Shown one piece after another: positions 11,165 to 24,629 of a stretch of DNA of 64,000 bases. The position numbers and the translations under genes were made by a program. Below the pieces are notes generated by a model that was given only the letters and a program-made list of their open reading frames with translations, searched no databases and was not told where the DNA came from. This stretch comes from Arcuatula senhousia. Taxonomy: Eukaryota > Mollusca > Bivalvia > Mytilida > Mytilidae. The stretch spans positions 70,405,022 through 70,469,021 of the forward strand of contig OZ020306.1 of the NCBI GenBank assembly GCA_963971305.1, in the 5' to 3' direction. How positions within the stretch are numbered: the first letter of the stretch is position 1; each line of letters starts with the position of its first letter.

Positions 11165-12590
11165 TTATATGACCGCAAAAAATTTGCGGACGTATAATGG
11201 TATGATGCTGTCGTCGTCGTCGTTGTCGTCGTCGTCTGTTAACTTTAGTGTATACACGATAACTTTAGTTCTAGTTATCCAAATGCAATGAAATTTGACA
11301 ATGATATTTCTTACCATTAAAGGATGGATGGGATTGATTTTGGGAGTCCCCCCTTTTTTCGTTTGGAAATTAAGGGCCAAAAGGGGCCAAAATTGTAACT
11401 TTTTTGTTTGTTCTTACAATAACTTTTTCAAAATCTTCTCCTCTGAAACTACTGAACAGAATTCAATGAAACTTAGTATGATTGATCATTAGGGTGTCCT
11501 GCACTATAGTAATGTTTCAAATTCTGATTCGTCAAAAAACATGGCCGCCGTGGCTATAAATAGACCAGGGGGGTCAGACTACTGTTTTTGGCTTGTAATT
11601 CAAAAAGTATAAGGGATAGATGAAATCTGATGCCACCCTACTGCTTCAGGATCAAAAGTTCTACAAAAGTCTCCATTTGGTCGAAGTTGTCAGAAGACCC
11701 CTTATAGGGGTTACGGCCCCTTAAAGGTGAAAAATAGCATTTTTTCATGGTTTTGCCCTATAGTATGAAAATTATTGCAGATAGCAAAAAGCTGTTGCTT
11801 GCTTAATTGTTCAGCTCATTTAGCTCTACAAAAAACTCCATAGGGTCGAAGTTGTCAGATGACCCCTTATAGGGGCTACAGCCCTTAAAATAATGTTTTT
11901 TCATGTGTTTGGCCTATGAAATGAAAACTATAGCAGGTAGAGAAAAGCTGTTGCTTGCTTAAATGTTCAGCTCATTTACACAATTAAGAATTAATTTTTG
12001 CGACCCCCTCCTTTTTCCCCTATTACCTAATTAGGGGCCAAATGGGGCCAAAATCGAAACTTTTTTATTTGTGGTCCGATTTTAAAAATTTTTTTTGCAA
12101 GTTTATTCTTGTCAGGTAGTGAATCCAAATTTGAGAATTAATTTTTGTGACCATCCCCTTTTTCACTTGTTTTGTAATTAGGGGCCAAAAGGGGCCGTAA
12201 TCAAAACTTTTTTATTTCTGGTTTGTTTTTGAAATTTTTTTTTGCAAGTTTATTTTTGTCAAGTAGTGAATCCAAATTTGAGAAATTATTTTTGCAACCC
12301 CACCCTTTTTTCACCTGTTACATAATAAGGGGCCGAAATTGAATTTTTTTTTAATTCTTGTCCGATTTTGACAAATTTTTTTGCAAGAGTAGAATACAAA
12401 ATTGAAATTTTATATTTTTACACCCTTTGGTCGAAAGTCCACCAGAGAAGCATGTGTCAAAAACCTTTGTCAGTCCACCATGGGCTGCATGTGTCCAGAG
12501 CAATAGACTATCCATATTGGGCCTAAAATGTACAGGGTTCAACATGTTGCAGTCGTATCATGCTGCGCTCGGCGAAGCTTTTTATTGGTA
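11165..12590 (+). mobile_element. Hairpin-ended, tandem-core repeat element (ACCGCAAA type)
   Basis: The left end is a short hairpin (GACCGCAAAAAATTTGCGGAC) followed by a TCG/TTG triplet run (11210-11238). The core contains diverged repeats of TTAGGGGCCAAAAGGGGCC and of the module GAAGTTGTCAGATGACCCC. The right end is GTCGTATCATGCTGCGCTCG then GCGAAGC. There is no protein. The module is shared with the AGCTCACCT elements at 13437, 40795 and 61366, so these families exchange or inherit parts. Confidence 0.65.
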
Positions 12591-13436
12591 ATTAATTTAA
12601 AGTGTTTTTTTTTTTTCCATGGGTGTTAGGCAAAAACATTGGCTAGTTTTAGAGGGGAGCACACACCCTTAGCACCCCCTCTAAATTGGAACCTATTCAA
12701 CCTCAGGTTTACATTTGCATTCTAGCTTATTACTCAAAAAAAGTTATTGGGATATTTATGACATTCTATACAATTGTTATGGTAAATAATTAGAACAAAA
12801 ATTTACAGCAATGATTTTAAATTCTAATATGTTCTCAACAGGCTGTCAGTTTCTCAACTCATTTGCCTAGATTTATGTTTCCTTTGTTTTGCAAGAGGGA
12901 CTTGTAGGGTCACTTTGTTTGTTTTTATCATAAATAATCAGTCACTTTCTTCTGCTGCAGTGGGCTTTCCTTACTTGCCTCCTATGTTAACAGTTATTTA
13001 TGTAAAAATATCTGAAACCACTGAACCAATTAGACTGAAACTGAGCAAGAATTATATTAAAAAGGGCAATAACAAATTAACAAAAAATGGGATCATAAAT
13101 CTCATTGTCCAAGGAGAAATGACACATCAAGAAAACATAACTGACAAACTGAAGATCACAATGGTCCTGACAGACAGACTTGGTACAGGTTTTATGGTAC
13201 CAAATCACAAAGCATGTTGGCAACATATGATCTTTATTTTGAATTGATCCAATTAAATTTTTTTTTTACTAAAAATAAAACATGCAATAAAATCCCTATA
13301 GAGCTGGATTAATTTATTTTCCTGTGTATAAGTTTTCGTGGTCAATCCTAAAAAAAAATACATTTTGTTGGATTCTTAATTTTGTGATTTTATCCTGTTG
13401 CTTATAGAATTTAATGCAACAATTACACCTTTTAGC
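12591..13436. other. Intergenic DNA with repeat-derived reading frame, no gene supported
   Basis: A 110-codon frame at 12915-13247 looks gene-like, but its middle (SETTEPIRLKLS) parallels a translation of the repeat module CTCTGAAACTACTGAACAGA found in neighbouring elements, so I treat it as repeat-derived. At about 13300-13400 is a worn left half of the TGTGGATTCATT MITE; its right half is at about 13930-13997, with the next element inserted between. Confidence 0.5.
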
Positions 13437-13929
13437 TTAGCTCACCTGACCCACTTGCATTTAGCGTCTGTTGTTGTTAACTTTTCTTCTAAAATCTTCT
13501 CCTACTAAAGGAATTTCTTTGAAACTTTGCACACATTATTTATGGGATGTTCTCTAGCAAAATTGCAAACATTGTGAAAAAAACATGGCCCACGTAGAAC
13601 AAGGGGAGGGGGAGTCAGACCCTATTTGTTTGCCTAGACATCGAAAAGTATACCGGTAATAGGTAAAGAAAATCTGAAGCAACCTTTTGTCAGCATGAAA
13701 AGTTCTTTATGAAAGTACAAAATGTATTCATTGAGTCAAAGTTGTCAGATGACCCCTTATAGGAGTTATGGCCTTTTAATGGTGAAAGAGCATTTTTTTC
13801 ATGTTTTTGGCCTATAGAATGAAATGTGTTGCAGAAAGAGAAGATTTTTGCCTCAGATACCCAAAAATATTTTTATTCCATCAGTCATTAAAGTCAGGTG
13901 AGCCGGATTCATTCTCCTGTGAGCCTCTT
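13437..13929 (+). mobile_element. Short AGCTCACCT-type tandem-core element nested in a MITE
   Basis: It begins AGCTCACCTGACCCAC, carries one copy of the GTTGTCAGATGACCCCTTAT module, and ends GTCAGGTGAGC followed by CTCCTGTGAGCCTCTTATT. The end motif is the inverse of the beginning. It sits between the two halves of a worn TGTGGATTCATT MITE. Confidence 0.7.
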
Positions 13930-14149
13930 ATTTGGATTTATATTTTTGTGGTTGGGTAACAAATAGATACCTCACGACTAATGAATGAAACCACAGAAGG
14001 ACAAATCTAATGGATGCTAGACTCTTCCAAAGTTCACAACAAATGCGGATTCTCAGAAATGTTTCATTCTAAGTCATTTTCATCTTGTAATAGAATTAAA
14101 AAAAACTTTTGACTTACATTATATACTTCAATTCCATATAGAAATTAAA

Positions 14150-14800
14150 ATCTCGTTTGTCGTAGCTTTATCAAAACGAACGGAAACAGACAGGTACAAG
14201 TATTAGGTAGTCGATTATAAAAAAAAATAATATTCTATATCAATGAGTCTAGAAGATTTACAGAAGATAAAATAATAGAATTGCTCATCTTTCTTATCAA
14301 CAACATATTTGCACAGTTTGGTGGACGTGTTTTTCAGCAGACAATTGGTATCCCAATGGGCACAAATTGTGTACCATTGCTTGCCAATTTGTTTCTTCAT
14401 TTATGTGAAACGGACTACTTAGACTTCTAGACAACTGAAAAGAATCGCAGATCTAGACTGGCTTTTTCCTTTTATCTCACATTTCGTTATATTGATGATG
14501 CCCTTTAACTAAACAATCTTCGATTTGGTGACTAATCTATACATATCATATATCCAAAGAAACTTGAGATAAAGGACACTACAGATTCCAGGGGGTCCGC
14601 TTCATATTTAGATTGACACACTAGGAAGGCTTTGTACAAAGCTCTATGACAAACGTGATGACTTCAACTTCCCAATAGTCAACTTTCCCTTTCTGTGTAG
14701 CAACATTCGGCCGTCCCCTCCAGCATATATGGTGTTCACGTATCACAACTGATTCGTGGGGAGTATAATGACTTCCTTAATAGAGCTCCACGGCTGACAA
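14150..14800 (+). pseudogene. Decayed reverse transcriptase, probably Penelope-like element
   Basis: Reading across frames, the + strand shows INNIFAQFGG, QQTIGIPMGTN and LLANLFLH, then after in-frame stops FRYIDDAL (the RT active-site YxDD box), LEIKDTTD, and later LYDKRDDFNFPIVNFPFLCS. This order is known from Penelope-like RTs of marine invertebrates. Stops and frameshifts throughout show it is dead. The assignment to Penelope-like rather than another RT class is from memory of the motif set. Confidence 0.7.
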
Positions 14801-15950
14801 GCAAATTGTTAACACAAGATATTTTACGGAAGACATCATGTGCTTGTAGTGAGACTTGTAGGCAAATACGGGATTTCTATCTCACAGATGAGCACATGTG
14901 TTGGTTTGACATAGAGTTTTGTAATGTCATCCTTTCCGGATTTGACCAACACTTAATCGATCTTTGGCAACGTGACGGGTGTGCTATAGCAAGCAGGAAC
15001 TGCTTACTCTCGTTTCGACTGCAGTTCACGTTGTTAAATTCGGTTCGGTTGTTATGTGTGTTTTTTTGTTTGATATATGGTTTGTTTCGTTTGAATGATT
15101 TTGTCTATGTCTTTTCGATATAATGATGTTTGATTACACCTTTGGTACACCTTTGCTTCCTTCTTACAAAACTTAGATGATCGACATTGTTTAAAATGAT
15201 GAGAGTCATAATGATACAAAATGGCTATGATTACTTGGATTTACAATTCTTTTTATTATGAATTTCATAAGCGTTTTGTAATTTTCATGATACAATGACA
15301 CGAAAGCAAATAAATTAAAAAAAATAAGATGGTATTAATTCATATTCTTTTTTTATTGCATTTTCTACATAAGCAGTATTTTGTTTTTGGTGGATTTTTC
15401 ATTTCGACACATGAAAAGTGATACCAAACAAAACATCCATCCGAATGTAGACATCGCCTGCACAAACAAGACAAATCCACTGGGCCTCTTCACGTTTGAG
15501 TGTCATATTTTTTTATATTTTGTGTCATGCTTGTTTATTAATTTATTTTTATGCGATTTTTGTATGTTTTCACCCAGTATTTTGGTTGGAAGTTGATAGA
15601 ATTGTACGAGATTTGCAGTGGTAACCAATACACCTGAGTTTACTCTTGTTAAGACTTGAGTTCGCGTTGTTGATTTTCGTTCGGTTGGTTTTGTGTTTCT
15701 TCAAGTTGTTCTTGTTCCAAGCTCCCCACAGCCGTGTCTCCTTTTGTCAATAAAAAAAATAGACGTTGGATGAATGTTATACGTTGTGAGGAGCTTGGTT
15801 CTTGTTCGTGTTTACCGGTTTCGTCGTTGCCATTTCGGACTTTTGACACTCGAATGCCCATTGGTGCATCTTTTCTCCTTTTCCGTCCAAAACCGCATCT
15901 AAATTTTATTACTATGGGCTAAAGAGTCTCTGCAGTGACTCGCTAGGTGC
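14801..15950 (+). other. Probable downstream part of the decayed retroelement, no intact gene
   Basis: Open frames of 105 and 71 codons (14806-15123 and 15381-15596) give no recognisable domain. Sequence at about 15790-15880 (CATTTCGGACTTTTGACACT) resembles about 60840-60900 (CCTTTTGGACTTTTGACATT), so this tail is a dispersed repeat, plausibly the 3' part of the Penelope-like element. Confidence 0.45.
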
Positions 15951-16229
15951 CATGGGTCGTCCAGTGCAAATCAAATCAAATATTTTTTTATTGTCAAAAG
16001 ACGCCCATAATATGAGCAGGATATACAACATGTACAAAGAAAAGAAAAAAGGAAAAAAAACATTCATCATAATACAAATGTTACAAATACCAAAACAAAA
16101 AGGTTATCATAAGTACAATGACACTCTGAAGAAAGAAAATCATACTAATTTTAGTATTACAGGTTTACGACCCAAATGACATTATATTTATTAATTATTG
16201 AAGGTTAATTGAGTGACTCTAAAATTTCT

Positions 16230-18700
16230 GATCTCTTTTTTTTGTAGATTAATCAAGAGATTAATATGTTTGGTTAAAAATAAACTTATCTTCATTAGAA
16301 AATAGCCATGCTATGAATTTATTATTAGCATTTAGGTGTTTTAAGTTTTTATATTTATTTTCTAAATCTTCAATAATATGTTTTCTTGTAGTCTCTAAAC
16401 TATTACACTCAAAAAGAAAATGAATTTCGTTTTCTACCCCTTGATTGCATAGTTTGCAAATTCTATTTGCAGCTGGTATATTTTTATATCTTTGCCTTTC
16501 TATATTTCTAAATCATGGCAGCTTATACGAAATTTAGTTATAGCTTGCCTTTGGCTATAGCTACCAAAATTTAAATAATTTTCATATTTAAAATTATCTT
16601 TGAAAAGTCTATAGCTCCTTAATTTGTTGTTTCCCTTCCCTGTTCTGATATCCCGGAACAGTTCATTTCTCCATATTGTATATATCTTTATTGAATAATT
16701 TTAAGTAAATACTTTTTATTTTAAAACTTTTTAGTTACATTTTCTAAATTGAAATATTCATGTATTTCTTGTATATTAATAAGCCAGTTACAGCTATTTT
16801 GAGTCTTAGTATACTGTAGTTCTAGAAAAGCATCAGAGACCAAAGAGTCACTTTCAGAGTTAGAAATTTCTAAAATTCTTTCATAATATTTTAACATGTT
16901 ATATATAACATCTAAAACAATGGATATCTTCCAAGCTCGCCAACCACTGCCAGATTAGTTGACTTACGGCTTACTTGTAGGAAAAATTTACAAAACTTAA
17001 TATGAAGGGCTTCAGCAGGTAAGTTGTTACATAGATTCTAAAAAAAGGAATCTTGTGTCGAGTTCAGTTTATTTTGTTTAAATGTCCCCCAAACTTCACT
17101 TCCATATAATAATATAGGTTTTATAGTATGGTCAAAAACATGGAGCAATGTTTTAATCTTTGGCTTATGGTGTTCAAAACATTTCTTGTATTTAAAGAAT
17201 GCCTTTAAACCTTTTTGAAGTAGTTCCCTTTTAGCACATGTAAAGGTTCCATTATTATTAAAAACAACTCCTAAGTATGTATAAGTTTTGGCATTAATCA
17301 ATTTCACTATTATCATGTCTAAAAGTGTAAGGGTCAATACGACCAGTGTTGTTAAAAATAAGAGACTTAGTTTTCTTAAGGTTATCTTCAAGGCCCCATT
17401 GGTCACAATAGCTCTTCATCTTATACAAACATGATTGGAGACCTTCAGGAGTTTCAGAAAGCAGAATAACATCATCAGCATATAAAAGGCAATTAAAAGA
17501 AGAGTTATAGAGATTTACTGGGTGACATTCATTATCAAACATCTCGGGGAGATCATTTATAAATATCTTAAATAAATTAGGGGATAAATTATCGCCCTGT
17601 CTTACACCAACATATGATTGAAAGGTTCAGTTAAACATCCACTGTTGATTTTTACTTGCAATTGGATATTACTATACATATTTTTTATAACATTATAAAA
17701 AAGGTCACTAATTCCTATCTTACGCATTTTATAAAAAAGCTCATTATAACGGACTGTGTCAAAAGCACGTCTGAAGTCTACAAAACAGGAAAATAATCGT
17801 TTTTTGCCTTGTTTAGTATATTTATCAATAAGGTTCTTCAGAACAAAAATATGGTCACTAGTTCTCTTTCCTTTTCAGAAACCAATTTGCTCTCTGCAGA
17901 TAAGATTTTTTCTCTCTAAAAAAATTCTAATCTAGAGTTTAATATCTTAGTAAATAATTTGCATATATTACTACCAATAGTTAGACCTCTGTAGTTATCT
18001 GCATTGTCTTTAGTTCCACTCTTAAAAATTGGGACAATTATACCTTTGGTCCAGCTTTTTGGAAAAACACCTTTACTTAAAATATCATTAAACAGTTTAT
18101 ATAAAATATTAATGATAATGCTTTGACTGCTTTTAATCATCTCATTTAATATACAATCAAAGCTACTAGCTTTATTGTTTTTTAATGAAGATATAGCATC
18201 ATGAATTTCTTTAGTTGTTATCTTGAAGTCAAGATCAGAAAAGATATTTTGATTTTCCATAAGTTTAAGCTTATTTGATATTCCAGAGGAATCTCTTTCT
18301 GGGTTTTTATTAAGGTCTTGAAAATAGTGGAACCACTCATTTGGTGGTACTTTATTTTCAGTAGATTTAAGTTGTGATAAATTGTCTAACAGAGACCAAT
18401 ATTTCTTTGGATTATTATCAAAAAGAGAGTCTAATTGATTGATAATATTACTATAATGTTTTCTAATTTTCTGTAGAACTTTAAAGCACTAAAAAATGTT
18501 CCTCTTACAATTGGGTCTTTATTGTATTTATGAAATAAAATTTGCTTCTGTTCTAAATTCCTTTTCACCATTAAAAGTGTATGATCCTGCCAAGGTGGCT
18601 GTTTTGGCTTCAGTTTATTTTTCTTCATTTTAGGAATTTTTTTTACGGAGAGATTTGTCAGCTGCCTCAATTAAGACTGAATTAAGATCTTTAACAAAGC
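16230..18700 (-). pseudogene. Non-LTR retrotransposon (LINE) remnant with RT domain and C-terminal zinc knuckle
   Basis: On the minus strand in 5' to 3' order: a linker after the endonuclease (about 18670-18431, with KKNKLKPKQPPWQDHTLL); RT fingers (18260-17916, with SLKNNKASSFDCI, GVFPKSWTKGIIVPIFKSG and NYRGLTIGSNICKLF); the RT palm with YADDVILLS and WGLEDNLKKTKS (17542-17294); TYLGVVFNNNGTF and a thumb region ending GSEVWGTF (17406-17038); and a C-terminal CKLCNQG...HFLFEC cysteine-histidine knuckle at about 16460-16400. Frames change at several points, so it is inactive. The endonuclease core is not seen. Confidence 0.88.
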
Positions 18701-18759
18701 AATCTATGGCATCATACTTTTTGTTTTCTATTTGTTTTATTTTACTTTTTAATTCATGA

Positions 18760-19320
18760 GTGCATGAGACACCACCGTCAGTGTTAGCTGCTACAGAGTA
18801 TCCTTTGTTTTCGCTGGAGCAGGGTCCGTCTGGTCGGAATTCTACAACGTTCGATTGCTTTTATTTTAGTCTGTTTCGCGGGGTCCCATACTGTGCAAGC
18901 ATACTCAAGCGAAGTCTTACTATTGCTGAATACGCTGCTGATTTGACCAGTTTAGTGCAATAATTTGGGTTACGTCGTATGAAGCCTAGTGTTTTGTTTC
19001 CTTTTCGTTTTCCCACTAAATTGTCGATGTGTCTGGCCCAGTTAAATTATTGCCGATAGTAACTCGTATAGGTATTTACTAGCTTTAACGGTGTCCAGTG
19101 TGTATCCGTGTAATTTTTGATTTGTTGGTATTACAGGACGGTTCTTGTGATGTATTACTGCATTTTTTTGCATTGAGGCTCATTTGCCAATTATGGACAT
19201 TTCGATTTATTCAAATCATGGGAGCCTCTTTTTCTGTTTCCCGCAGTTTTTTAATCCGGAAAATCCAGCTTGATTTCATTATTAGTTTAATTTGTTGACT
19301 TCCTTTTCACAAAGAAAAAA
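18760..19320 (-). pseudogene. Second LINE fragment, RT C-terminal region
   Basis: Reverse-strand translation shows LVGKRKGNKTLGFIRRNP, LVKSAAYSAIVR, then in another frame LEYACTVWDPAKQTKIKAIE. This series is typical of the region after the RT palm in Jockey/CR1-like LINEs. It is frameshifted and truncated, and abuts the first LINE remnant on the same strand but is of a different type. Confidence 0.75.
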
Positions 19321-19599
19321 TCAGAAAATTTCAAAAACTTTTAAAACTGTGTTGTGGTAAGCTTTTGAGAATATAATCGAGGTATTTAAGTACTCATACA
19401 TATCTTTCTTATTTCCTCTTATTTAGGAGCTGTTGCGCTTTGCTTGTCAACTCCTTCGATCCTAAGTTTTGATATTAGACTCTGAGTCATAATTTTGCTA
19501 TGATTTACCAGTTTATAGGAGGTTTATATTTTTCAGAGACGTGTCACAACTGTAAACACAGTTTTGATTGATTTTCTCAATTGCCAAACATACTTGTAT

Positions 19600-19835
19600 T
19601 CAACACTAGTACTGATACCCTATAGACCATAGATCCCATAACATGAAACTATCAATAATTAACTGAAGCAACATAAACCTCAGATCTAACTTCTTCACAC
19701 TAAGGATTGCACCATTATGGAACAGCCTACCAAGCAGTGTAAACACTTCCACAGCTAAGTCATTTGGAAACCCATTTAGACAAACATTGGACAATGCAGA
19801 ATTCAAGTATGATTATAGAGCAAACAGCTGACAGA
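19600..19835 (+). pseudogene. Third LINE fragment, C-terminal tail
   Basis: Plus-strand reading gives NLRSNFFTLRIAPLWNSLPSSVNTS, AKSFGNPFRQTLD and a stop soon after. RxxFFxxRxxxxWNSLP followed by SFxxxLD is the usual last segment of many LINE reverse transcriptase ORFs. Nothing else of the element is recognisable upstream on this strand. Confidence 0.65.
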
Positions 19836-21938
19836 AAGTTGTCAGCAAGATACAGAAGATCTAAGTATAGTGGTGTAAGTCAGTGCTCAGAACAGACACT
19901 GAAAGATACTGTAAGATTTGGGTCCCATGCACAATTATACAACTGAATTATGCACAGATTCTTCCTAAGCCTTATGTTGGTCACCATGTCACAGTGTTAG
20001 ACAGTAGGCAGTGGTTTTCAGTACAGACAGTGTACGACTGACTATGGAAGTTTAAGGTCATGACTATACCTGGGAGGGTCTGCAGCAATGGCGCCTGGTG
20101 GTATAAGTGGGTAGTTCAGTGATGCCTGGCCCGGCTAGTGTAGGAGGAAGGAGCTGAGAATACATGTTAAGATTTTTTCAAAAATAATTCTGGGCGAACA
20201 ATGGTGCATTTCAGGGCAAGGTAGGTTAGTCTAGCAGACAGGAGACTGTTGATGACAACTGTATGCTAGGTGGACTGTGGCAATTCAGTAAGACTGGATT
20301 GGTTTATCTGGTTTGTCTATTTAAATCCAAGTCATTGTAATGCACTGGTGTTGCATGATGGCAAAAGTCCAAGTTAAAAAAAGGGACAGGAATAACCCCA
20401 ATCAAGATAAACCCCATGCCTAAACAGTTCAACTGGTGAGGACTGGATTGGAGTACAAGGGAAGATCTGTTGAATCCGAAATCTGTATCTGGGTACTGAT
20501 GTCACATTGTGACAAAATCCAAGCACTAGGCGGGAACCATACAACTTCACCATATCCAAGTGCGCCCAAAGTCCTACTGCAATTAGAGAGTTGTTGTAGA
20601 AGTGCCATTTAGTTATCAAGTGTACAGCTATCAGTGGCAATGACGGGTTAATATAGTTGAGAGAGGACTAACCAGCACATCCATTCAGCTGTAAGGACTG
20701 AGACGTGACTGTGCTGTCAGTGTACAATTAGCTGTGCAGCTATTCATACTAATTTTTTTGCCCAATCAAAATGCACAGTTACTATTTATAGTTTCTGGAT
20801 TGAGGAAACCAACTCTTTTCATACATGTAAATCATATGAATGAAAGTTAATTCATTGTTCATGTTGTTAGTATTGTTTTCAATACCTATAAGTACAATAA
20901 TATTGAGGTGAGTGTAGTGTGTAAAGAAAATAACTTTTATATCTTTATTATCTCCCTTTGAACATAAAGTCTTTACAAGAATAACAAAAACTTTTAACCT
21001 AAAATATTACAAAGGTTAAAGAAATAAATGTAATTGGATACCTAAATACTTATTGCTGCTTGCATACTAATGATTCTGAACAAAATTAATAAAGACATAT
21101 TAAAGTTATAATGTTCAGACAGGGTTTCCTATCATAAACACTTGAAAAACATACATGAAAATCTATGCTTTAAATTACTACAATTAACTCATATAATTCA
21201 AAATTATTCATGTAAACATATTAAATAAAGCTTAAATAATGTATTTTAACTTACATAGTGGACTGCCATGAAAGGATGCATATAAAAAATTGATGGAATC
21301 TTGCATTGGTACAATGCTGATCTGATTGTGGTACACAAGAAACATTAAAAACAGCAAACAGGCAGTTCCAAAATGTAAACAAAAGTGAAAGTTCAATGAC
21401 TCTAACTGTAAAGTTCAAACATAGCACACAGGCTGAATTTAATGTGATAAGACATGTGCAGAAACTAAAAATAGAAAAGGAAAATCGGATGCAATAATGC
21501 AGTTAAGAAAAATATAAATTGAAAAATTGAACAGCACTTTTTTGGATGATAGATCTATGGAAAAGAGAAAGAAAGTTCTAAATAAAGCTAATGCTATAAA
21601 AGAAGATGCTTGTGTAAAATTTGTAAATTGACATACCAGACCTGTATATTTGGTTATATTCTAATTTACAAGTCTATGCATAAATATGTTAAAAAAATAT
21701 TTACAGGGAAATTAAATTCTCTAGCAGAATTATAATCTTCTTAAAACATTTTAGACATGTTAGATATGATTATGTCATCATTTCAACACATAGTTTACAA
21801 TTTGTTATACAGAACAGTTAGTTGGCTTTGCTCCAAAGCAGCACAAATTCGGCTTGATTATTTGATTATCAGAGTTGTATGTCATACAGATTGATAAGAT
21901 TGATAGAAATGGACTTTATAAAGAAAGATGTATATGTT

Positions 21939-22097
21939 ACAGTAAATGTGTGTAATTAGGAATTACGTGAAATTACTATTTTTTTCAGGAATTTCATGTA
22001 ATTACTGTGCCATTTAGTAATTACGTGAAATTCCTAAAAATTCCAGTAATTTCCTGAAATTACTGAAAAAAATCATAAAATTTACACACATTTACTG
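21939..22097. mobile_element. Palindromic MITE, copy 1
   Basis: About 159 bp, starting ACAGTAAATGTGTGTAATTA and ending TACACACATTTACTG, its inverse. The inside alternates GGAATTACGTGAAATT with its near-complement AATTTCATGTAATTACT, so nearly the whole element can fold into a hairpin. It has no coding capacity. Confidence 0.8.
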
Positions 22098-23393
22098 ACT
22101 TCATTATTAAAATAAATTGGCTATTAAATGATGATGAAAGACGCAAAAATCTATGAAAGAATAGTGAAGAATCTGGATTGCTTAAAAGGTTTACAAAAAA
22201 ATAAGTTTGCATCTCATGGTCTAAATATTTCTCTTTCCATTGTTAAATTTTACACATCTGCATGGGTATGACAAACATTTAGATAAAAAAGAGGGAATAT
22301 GTCCATGGGAAACCGATGCCTATTCTGGGCCCCAAACAGAAATTAGAAGTCTGACAGGTCTGAAAGTCGCTTAGGTCATCATACTGACTCATCCTACATT
22401 TGAACGAAGTTTTAAATCATTCTCATGTATGGCTTCTGAGTAAATCTTGACAGAAATTTTTATGTATATATTTTCATTTCATCACAAAACTATTTTTGTC
22501 GACGCATGTGCTCTATGTTAATTTATGTGATTTCTAACCAAAAATATGCTCTTAAATTGCCAAAAATCTATAAAATTTCATCAAATCATATGATTTCTTT
22601 GCAAGTTTTCTCGAAACTGCTGATTATTTTTAACCTAGTGTTCGTTATTTCTCATAGTACAGTATTTCAAAACATATTTGGCAGTAATTTCAGAAACTTT
22701 ACTCCGAGTTGAAATCTTGGGCCAATTTTGGTTCCAACCCAATTTACTCCTTTCAAATCATTCTAATGTACAGTTTCCTAAACAAGCTTGACAAAAATCA
22801 TACAAATGGACAGACGTATGGATATGACTAAATCTTAATGTCCCCCGAAATGTTGTGCGGGGCATGAAATAAGCAAAAGCAATATCTTTTTTTATAAAAG
22901 ACAAATGGAGGAATGTCTATTCCATGTGCATCCTTTTTTCATGAAATAGCTCAATACAAACTTGACAAAATGGCAACCTTCTATTACTAAATAGCATAAA
23001 TTGGTTTAATTTTTTATTTCATATATGATTAACTTTACTTTTAATTCTCTGCTAGCTGACAAATAGGAACTTTGTCTATTGCTTGGTTCAGCCCATCTTA
23101 TTTTTACCATAAATGTCACTTTTAAATATTTACCACTTGTACAACTTTCGAAAATTCCATTTATCAACCTTTGGAATGTTTTATGTCCAAAAATGACAAT
23201 GTTTGATAATGAGCACAAAAACACAGTTCATATATTATGGGAATGAAGACATGTGCACCCTACCCGCATGGTATGAAACATTTTAATTTTCTTTGCTTTT
23301 TGTTTGTTTGTTTTTTGCTCTTTTTTTACTTTTTTTTAATACAAATTTCCTTTTAATACTTTGATAAATCAACTATAGATGAAGATTTTGTTT

Positions 23394-23553
23394 TCAGTAA
23401 ATTTGTGTAAAATTCCCTAAAATTTTCAGTAATTTCATGTAATTACTGGCGAAAATCAGTAGTTTCACGTAATTACTAAGCCCTTTAGGAATTACGTGAA
23501 ATTCCTGAATTTTCAGTAATTTCATGAAATTCCTAATTACACACATTTACTGT
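23394..23553. mobile_element. Palindromic MITE, copy 2
   Basis: Same family as 21939-22097: left end CAGTAAATTTGTGT, right end AATTACACACATTTACTGT, with internal AATTACGTGAAATTCCT and AATTTCATGTAATTACT. The two copies are about 1.3 kb apart; because they are palindromic the orientation is ambiguous. Confidence 0.8.
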
Positions 23554-24243
23554 AACATATATATTCAAAAGATAAAAAAGTAAAAATATAATTTTTCCAT
23601 GTTTACAGTCTATGGGAAATAAAAATAACCCATTATGAGAATATACTGGCCAAAGAGTAGTTCTCATCATGTGACCGATCATTTTGCTATTTTTATGTTA
23701 CGATTTTCAAGGAATGGCTTATTCTGAAGGCCATAATTTTCCCCTTTTAAAATAATCACAATAGACATTTGAGAATCTGGTGACAAGATTTGCTTGCTGG
23801 TAAGATCTGATCTGTGGCCCCAACATGACTTGAAAATTATAAGAAATTCAATAAACTTTACCATTTTTACTTTATTTCTATTTCAGATTTTCAACAGATA
23901 AAGCAGAAACAGATGGATACATATTTTTAGCATGAATCAAAATACTTTTTTTAAAATGGATATGCAATTTTAAGTACAACATCGACATGTTATCTGAATC
24001 TTTAATATGACAAGTTTTCAAATGCTATTTTTGTACATACAGAATTAACTTAGCTAGGTAAAAGTTACATACATTTTTAAAAAATCAATAGAAATATACT
24101 GATAGAGAATAAATTGACTTTATGTAAATAACATACAGACATGTCGACATGACCTGAAACAATTTTGTCATCCTCGTTAAAAAATATCGGTACAATTATT
24201 TAAATATTTAAATTTTTACGAAACATCTGCGTAAGAACAAGTT

Positions 24244-24629
24244 ATGAGAAAGAGATTATTAAACCCTGACGATGATGACGAAGATACAGATGGAAATGTA
24301 CCTCTACAGAGAAGAGCTATGAATGTGATACAGTTCAATCCCAAAGCAAAATTTGCGGTAGTGGTCATTGGGATCATTGCTGTAGTGATTCTTCTGATGA
24401 GATTGCCAATATTTTCTTCTCATTTGGAAAAATTTGAACATGATCCGCCAGAAAAGAATGAACGTTATGTCAGTACGGCAAGTTTGCAGTTTAGAAATCG
24501 TCAGTTTTTACTAGATGGTGAAGTTTTCCGGATCTTCAGTGGTGCTGTGCATTATTTTCGTATTCCTGTAGATTATTGGGATGATATTCTAAGAAAAGCT
24601 AAATCTGCGGGGCTTAATACCATTGACAC
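24244..24629 (+). CDS. GLB1L2: GLB1L2-like exon 1 (membrane anchor and start of GH35 domain)
   Basis: The start ATG is followed by a basic/acidic cytoplasmic tail ([16 protein letters not shown]), a membrane segment at residues 37-55 ([15 protein letters not shown]), then the domain start with [19 protein letters not shown]. The exon ends in AC at a GTAAGT donor (24630). No other ATG upstream extends the frame usefully. Confidence 0.9.

Larger units (their letters stand above)
19836..24243. other. AT-rich intergenic DNA upstream of the beta-galactosidase-like gene
   Basis: I see no coding exon. 20000-20760 is less AT-rich and unassigned. Two palindromic MITEs lie at 21939-22097 and 23394-23553. 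The proximal promoter of the downstream gene should be near 24.0-24.2 kb, but I see no convincing TATA or initiator there. Confidence 0.5.

Noticed and set aside
12915..13247. 110-codon frame as an independent gene
   Set aside because: Part of it parallels a translated module of nearby repeat elements (SETTEPIRLKL), with no splice, promoter or family support.
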